A DNA stretch of 9,250 nt from Candidatus Saccharibacteria bacterium UBA1949 (GTDB lineage: Bacteria; Patescibacteriota; Saccharimonadia; Saccharimonadales; Saccharimonadaceae), in NCBI GenBank assembly GCA_002336735.1, contig DDER01000035.1, positions 1 through 9,250 of the forward strand, in the 5' to 3' direction. Each line of letters starts with the position of its first letter. Position 1 is the stretch's first letter. This document shows positions 5,963 to 9,250 of this stretch, one piece after another. The notes beneath the pieces were generated by a model. The model was not told the origin of the DNA. It made no database searches and saw only the letters and a program-made list of their open reading frames with translations. Position numbers and translations under genes: made by a program.

Positions 5963-5968
5963 TATAAT
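5963..5968 (+). promoter_or_regulatory. -10 box (TATAAT) of the 2H phosphoesterase operon; leaderless arrangement
   Basis: Perfect TATAAT, then 7 nt (AACAGAT), then the ATG at 5976, the same spacing as for the ATPase gene. No good -35 box is seen; the dyad at 5946-5962 takes up the region just upstream. Confidence 0.75.
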
Positions 5969-5975
5969 AACAGAT

Positions 5976-6503
5976 ATGAATGTTAGTATGATTACGAAAA
6001 ATCATACCTATGACGATGGCTATATTGCTCTCGTCAATCTAGCGATTAACAACATACCCGATAAGATTAAAATCCAAGATTATGAATTGTTAAAAAAGAA
6101 CGAGTTTCATATATCCATCATGGCGCTCAAACATCTTGCTCCTATGATAAACCCTGATAACCTCGAGCAAGCCAGCGAACAGCTAAAACAAGACTTTCTC
6201 GAATTTATCAAAGAGCACAATATGTCAAACTATAATCTCACTGGCGAGTATCGCTTAGTCAAACGCGATGAGCGCGTGACGCTTGTTGCAATGGCAAGGT
6301 TAGAAAATCTTGATAGCTTTTTTGAGTATTTGCGCCTAAAACATGTCATTGACCTTCCCTCGCAGCCTGCACACATCACTATGTATACTTTGCAGTCTGA
6401 AGCCGGTATCGGTATTTTGTCTGACGCCGAACTTCGGCGCGACAGTATCATTGTGAGTATTCCCGAGCTGGCTGACATGAAAGCTAATTATGTCAAAAAT
6501 TGA
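5976..6503 (+). CDS. 2H phosphoesterase superfamily protein (2'-5' RNA ligase/cyclic phosphodiesterase-like)
   Basis: A 175-residue protein with two H-x-(S/T) motifs, EFHISIM (His45, Ser47) and PAHITMY (His133, Thr135), each on a hydrophobic strand and 88 residues apart. This is the signature of the 2H phosphoesterases (LigT/ThpR, AKAP7-like, tRNA-splicing cyclic phosphodiesterases), in which both histidines catalyse hydrolysis or transfer at a 2',3'- or 1'',2''-cyclic phosphate. Size is normal for the superfamily. The rest resembles no member I know closely, so the substrate is open. No signal peptide; cytoplasmic. First gene of a three-gene operon: the downstream HAD gene starts 14 nt before this stop codon. 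The ATG at 5976 is fixed by TATAAT 7 nt upstream, so leaderless translation is expected. The first 150 codons or so are patchily A+T-rich. Confidence 0.75.
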   Translation: MNVSMITKNHTYDDGYIALVNLAINNIPDKIKIQDYELLKKNEFHISIMALKHLAPMINPDNLEQASEQLKQDFLEFIKEHNMSNYNLTGEYRLVKRDERVTLVAMARLENLDSFFEYLRLKHVIDLPSQPAHITMYTLQSEAGIGILSDAELRRDSIIVSIPELADMKANYVKN

Positions 6504-7089
6504 TACAGTTTTCTTCGACTGGGGCGGCGTGGTCGCTAACGATCCTGGCGATGATTTTCTAACACAGCTCTTGAAAAACATTGGTGCGACAGACGAGCAG
6601 GTCGCACATATATTCAAAACATATATGAAAGATTTTATGCGCGGGCTCATTAGCGAAACTCGGTATTGGCAGGAGATCAAGAAACACTATGGCTTATCTA
6701 TACCTGATACTATTTCCGATGAGTTTAAAAAGTGGAATGGACTAGTTGCTAATCAAGATATTCTCAACCTGGTCGCAGAGCTAAAAAATCGTGGGATAAA
6801 GGTTGCAATTCTTTCGAATGTCATCGAGCCAACATATAACGTATTAAACCATGCAGGGTATTACGATTTGTTTGACGAGGTAATTGCATCATGCAAAGTA
6901 GGCTACGCAAAACCTGAAAAGCAAATATACCAGGTTAGTCTTGACCGCCTGAGTACGACAGCAGAGAGGTTGTTATTTATCGACGACAAGCAAAACAATT
7001 TAGAGCCTGCCGTGGAAATGGGCTTTCGTGTGATACTTGCACAAAACCCAGAGCAAATCATTCATGACATTAGAGATGCGCTAGCATGA
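6490..7089 (+). CDS. HAD superfamily (subfamily IA) hydrolase, likely phosphatase
   Basis: A 199-residue HAD protein with a helical cap after motif I. Motif I is FFDWGGVV (Asp10 the nucleophile); motif II ILSN (Ser109); motif III Lys141 in YAKPEKQIY; motif IV FIDD (Asp165, Asp166). The second acid of the usual DxD is replaced (D-W-G). D-x-G is also found in the DLGNV/DLGGV group, which includes the sugar-phosphate phosphatase YihX, so activity is likely but the general acid must differ. Substrate unknown. Its ATG overlaps the end of the 2H gene by 14 nt, and its TGA stop overlaps the next gene's ATG (ATGA), so the three proteins are translationally coupled and probably work on one pathway. 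No Shine-Dalgarno sequence precedes it. Confidence 0.88.
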   Translation: MSKIDTVFFDWGGVVANDPGDDFLTQLLKNIGATDEQVAHIFKTYMKDFMRGLISETRYWQEIKKHYGLSIPDTISDEFKKWNGLVANQDILNLVAELKNRGIKVAILSNVIEPTYNVLNHAGYYDLFDEVIASCKVGYAKPEKQIYQVSLDRLSTTAERLLFIDDKQNNLEPAVEMGFRVILAQNPEQIIHDIRDALA

Positions 7090-7733
7090 CAGATTTTGAA
7101 GACGCTCAAATAATCTGGGACTATATGCGTTTTGAGCAGCCGCTTAAAAAAGCTGATGTCATTATTGGTCTCGGTAGCACAGATATTCGCACTGCCGAAT
7201 GGTGTGCAAAGTTATATCACGATGGTTATGCTCCATATATTTTGTTTACAGGGGCAAGAGGACGTATGACGCGCGAGGCGTTTACTGAGAATGAAGCGGA
7301 CGTTTATGCGAAGCGAGCTATAGAGCTCGGCGTTCCTGAAAGCGCTCTCTTGAAAGAAAGCCGCGCCGCAAATACAGGCGAGAACATCATTTACTCTTAT
7401 CAGCTCCTACAGGAAATGGGACTTAGTGCTAAATCGCTCATTATCGTTACGAAACCTTACATGCTCCGCAGAGCATACGCAACACTTATGAAGCAGTGGC
7501 CCGATGAAGCCAAGCCAGATATCCAATGTTCTGCGATCAATGTTTCTTTTGCAGAGTATTGTGAGGATAAAATGTATCCATTTGATTATGTAACAAATGT
7601 AATGGTTGGCGATTTACAGCGCATACGCGAGTATCCGAAACGTGGTTTTCAAATTGAGCAGGAAATACCCGTAGAAGTGACAAAAGCATACGACACGCTT
7701 GTTGGTGGCGGCTACACTAGACATTTGCTGTAG
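7086..7733 (+). CDS. DUF218/YdcF-family protein
   Basis: A 215-residue DUF218 protein, close in layout to E. coli YdcF. Motifs: ADVIIGLGSTD (23-33), YILFTGARG (51-59), the conserved acid in ENEADVYAKRAIELGVP (68-84), ESRAANTGEN (91-100), and VTKPYMLRRA (121-130), the family's V(T/S)xPYHxxR-like segment with Met where His is common. The superfamily has a Rossmann-like fold; YdcF is reported to bind S-adenosylmethionine, but the reaction is unknown. No membrane segment is present, unlike SanA/ElyC relatives, so it should be cytoplasmic. Last gene of the operon, starting inside the HAD stop codon (ATGA). Pairing with a 2H phosphoesterase and a phosphatase suggests a role in small phosphorylated or nucleotide-like metabolites; this is inference. 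Confidence 0.88.
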   Translation: MTDFEDAQIIWDYMRFEQPLKKADVIIGLGSTDIRTAEWCAKLYHDGYAPYILFTGARGRMTREAFTENEADVYAKRAIELGVPESALLKESRAANTGENIIYSYQLLQEMGLSAKSLIIVTKPYMLRRAYATLMKQWPDEAKPDIQCSAINVSFAEYCEDKMYPFDYVTNVMVGDLQRIREYPKRGFQIEQEIPVEVTKAYDTLVGGGYTRHLL

Positions 7734-7740
7734 CGAAGTT

Positions 7741-7755
7741 GTCGGCTCCGCCGAC
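7741..7755. repeat. GC-rich hairpin just after the operon stop codon
   Basis: GTCGGC-TCC-GCCGAC, a perfect 6-bp stem with a 3-nt loop, 7 nt after the TAG stop. No T-run follows, so it looks more like an mRNA-end stabiliser than a complete terminator. Confidence 0.5.
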
Positions 7756-7897
7756 TAGCGACGCCCTGACGCCTCCCCTGATTTTTCGGTGGACGGACCG
7801 ACAAAACCAAGCTTTGTCTTTCGCTCACTCGTTCACGAAATCGGTTCGAACTTGGTTGTAAAACCTGACCAAATTCGGACTATTATAACTGTCATAC

Positions 7898-7916
7898 TAC
7901 CCGCGAGGGTATTTTT
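7898..7916 (+). terminator. intrinsic terminator (TACCC-GCGA-GGGTA-TTTTT)
   Basis: A perfect 5-bp stem closed by a GNRA-type tetraloop and followed at once by five Ts. It works on the plus strand only and is the first complete terminator after the 2H operon, about 165 nt past the last stop codon. A TATTAT at 7881-7886 just upstream could instead start a very short RNA, but this is weak. Confidence 0.6.
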
Positions 7917-8033
7917 GGGTTGTCGCCAAGTTGGAGGTATCCGTCAATGTGGGCAAGGCGCGGACAAAATTGAGTGATGTGCTTGCCGTGTCGCAATAGT
8001 AGCACAATAAGCTTGTCTGAGTTTTCTGGATAG

Positions 8034-9250
8034 CTACATCTCTCGCACGGTCTCGATATCGGCCCCAATAGTATTGAGGCGGTTGGCGAAATCTTCGTAG
8101 CCGCGATTGATGCTATAGACATCGCGCAGGATTGATTTGCCAGGGGCGGCAAGCATGGCCAGCAATACGACGACACTTGGCCTGAGAGCTGGCGGTGCGA
8201 CGACGTCGGCTGATCTCCAGCGAGTTGGGCCAGATATATAGACACGATGAGGGTCAATCATTTCGATCTGCGCGTTGAGTCTGGTGAGTTCCGTGAAATA
8301 AATAGCGCGGTTTTCGTAGCTCCAATCATGCAGTAGTGTACGACCCTCGGCAGCGGTCGCGACGAGTCCGAGAAACGGCAAATTATCCATATTAATACCA
8401 GGAAACGGCAGGCTATGCAGTTTATCCTTGGGCGCATGAAGCGTAGACTGCTTGATATGGACGTCAACAAGACGCGTCTTGCCATTGCGAGCGGGGTATT
8501 CATCACTGGTTGCGTAGGAGAGGCCCATGCCGCCCATGATAGCGAGTTCTAGTTCCATAAATTCAATCGGCACTCGACGTATTGTGATCTCGCTATTGGT
8601 GACGACAGCGGCCGCTACCAGACTCATTGCTTCGATAGGGTCTTCACTGGGCGCGTAGTCAACGTCTTTGTTGATAGACTTGACTCCGTGGATCCGCAAA
8701 ATAGTTGTACCAATACCATCGATCTTAACTCCAAGCTTTTGCAAATAAAAACACACGTCTTGCACCATGTAGTTGGGGCTGGCATTGCGTATTGTTACCT
8801 CGCCGTCATAGAGAGCCGCTGCCATGATGACATTTTCGGTGACAGTATCGCCCCGCTCGGTGAGTAATATGTCACGGGCAACTCGACGTCGGCGGGTGGT
8901 GGCCTGGTACTGATCAGCGGTAGCTTCGACCGAAAGGCCAAATGGCGCCAGGCCAGTGAGGTGGGGCTCTATGGTGCGCGTACCGAGGCTACAGCCGCCA
9001 GCGAATGGTATCGCGAAATGTGTGTATTGGTGGAGGAGGGGACCGAGGAACATGATGACAGTGCGAGTACGTTTGGCGGCGTCGACATCCATGTTTTCGA
9101 GCTTGAGTCGTCGGGGCGGATCGATTTCAAGATCATTATTATCGAGCCAGCGAGTTCGGACGCCTATGCTTTCGAGTACCTCTATGATGCGATTGACCTC
9201 CTCTATACGCGCTACGCGGCGGAGAGTAGTTTTGCCTTTGTTGAGGAGTG
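8034..9250 (-). CDS. murA: UDP-N-acetylglucosamine 1-carboxyvinyltransferase (MurA) homologue, 5' end missing
   Basis: The frame stays open to the window edge; 404 codons are visible (from 9248) and about 20 N-terminal residues are outside, including the Lys22/Asn23 region of E. coli MurA. MurA transfers enolpyruvate from PEP to UDP-GlcNAc, the first committed step of peptidoglycan synthesis, in the cytoplasm. Matches to the EPT fold: RTRTVIMFLGPL (Arg91 equivalent), GGCSLGTR (catalytic Cys115 and Arg120 equivalents; Cys is fragment residue 86), ENRAIYF and INRGYE (Arg397 equivalent, residue 382). Departures: the FPTD site (Asp305) reads FPGINMDN, and the TDLRA site (Asp369) reads PALRP, so this is a divergent MurA or a MurA-like paralogue. 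An ATG at 9092 is internal: upstream codons still read as MurA (for example RIEEVNRIIEVLESIGV). It is convergent with the 2H operon. Confidence 0.85.
   Translation of the reverse strand, partial: LLNKGKTTLRRVARIEEVNRIIEVLESIGVRTRWLDNNDLEIDPPRRLKLENMDVDAAKRTRTVIMFLGPLLHQYTHFAIPFAGGCSLGTRTIEPHLTGLAPFGLSVEATADQYQATTRRRRVARDILLTERGDTVTENVIMAAALYDGEVTIRNASPNYMVQDVCFYLQKLGVKIDGIGTTILRIHGVKSINKDVDYAPSEDPIEAMSLVAAAVVTNSEITIRRVPIEFMELELAIMGGMGLSYATSDEYPARNGKTRLVDVHIKQSTLHAPKDKLHSLPFPGINMDNLPFLGLVATAAEGRTLLHDWSYENRAIYFTELTRLNAQIEMIDPHRVYISGPTRWRSADVVAPPALRPSVVVLLAMLAAPGKSILRDVYSINRGYEDFANRLNTIGADIETVREM

Larger units (their letters stand above)
7734..8033. other. gene-free stretch rich in small inverted repeats
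   Basis: No convincing gene; the 62-codon plus frame at 7789-7977 has no promoter, ribosome site or recognisable product. It contains the hairpin GTCGGC-TCC-GCCGAC (7741-7755); TCGGT/ACCGA (7786-7801); an outer repeat AACCAAG/CTTGGTT (about 7805-7858) around TTTCG/CGAAA (about 7819-7840); a palindrome GTTCGAAC; the terminator at 7898-7916; and TGTGCT/AGCACA (7978-7983, 8001-8006). It may be the structured 3' end of the operon mRNA or hold a small RNA. Confidence 0.5.

Noticed and set aside
7086..7089. UGA read as glycine, as in Gracilibacteria
   Set aside because: TGA stops the HAD gene exactly at the next ATG and also ends the 2H, DUF218 (3324) and beta-helix frames where their domains end.
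7826..7860. tRNA-like T-arm (GGTTCGAA)
   Set aside because: The flanking bases do not form a T-stem and no acceptor or anticodon arm is found nearby.
7789..7977. 62-codon plus-strand frame after the operon
   Set aside because: It runs through the terminator at 7898-7916 and has no start signal or recognisable motif.
7892..8257. 121-codon minus-strand frame
   Set aside because: Its 5' half overlaps the end of the MurA homologue in another frame and its 3' half crosses the plus-strand terminator; no family resemblance.
9090..9092. ATG as start of the MurA homologue
   Set aside because: Fifty-two more in-frame codons upstream read as normal MurA sequence up to the window edge, so this Met is internal.

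Overview
The window most likely comes from a member of the Candidate Phyla Radiation, and a Candidatus Saccharibacteria (TM7)-like bacterium is my best guess. This is inference. It rests on close gene packing, the near absence of Shine-Dalgarno sequences, -10 boxes placed so close to the ATG that the mRNAs should be leaderless, and a MurA homologue that departs from the usual active-site residues. UGA acts as an ordinary stop (for example in the ATGA overlap at 7086-7089), which argues against the UGA-recoding Gracilibacteria and Absconditabacteria.

Left part (1-3290): a tRNA cut by the window edge (minus); an ITPA/HAM1-type non-canonical purine NTP pyrophosphatase (minus, 44-589); and, divergent from it, a P1B-type heavy-metal ATPase (plus, 661-2469) with a TPC metal-site motif and no N-terminal metal-binding domain. 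A perfect 15-bp inverted repeat (2551-2587) separates it from a convergent tRNA-His (GTG, minus). Next come a small, basic, low-complexity protein of unknown function (minus, 2712-3158) and a tRNA-Gly (TCC, plus) fired from back-to-back promoters.

Middle part (3324-7733), accessory in character: a DUF218/YdcF-like protein (minus), an approximately 300-bp gene-free stretch, and a 524-residue right-handed beta-helix protein (plus, 4229-5803) lying between two copies of a 15-bp direct repeat. A tightly packed three-gene operon follows (plus): a 2H phosphoesterase (5976-6503), a HAD-family phosphatase-like protein (6490-7089) and a second DUF218/YdcF-like protein (7086-7733). The operon promoter has a perfect 17-bp dyad directly against its -10 box, the best candidate here for a regulated, possibly undescribed system. 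A 2H cyclic phosphodiesterase followed by a phosphatase could carry out two consecutive steps on one phosphoester substrate; this is a hypothesis.

Right part (7734-9250): an approximately 300-bp gene-free stretch rich in small inverted repeats, including a plus-strand terminator at 7898-7916, then the 3' 404 codons of a MurA homologue (minus) whose start lies beyond the window.

Recurring signal: ATPase, beta-helix gene and 2H operon each have TATNAT followed by exactly 7 nt and then ATG; the small basic protein has TATAAT followed by 8 nt and ATG. These four sites support the start-codon choices and suggest that leaderless initiation is the norm in this genome.
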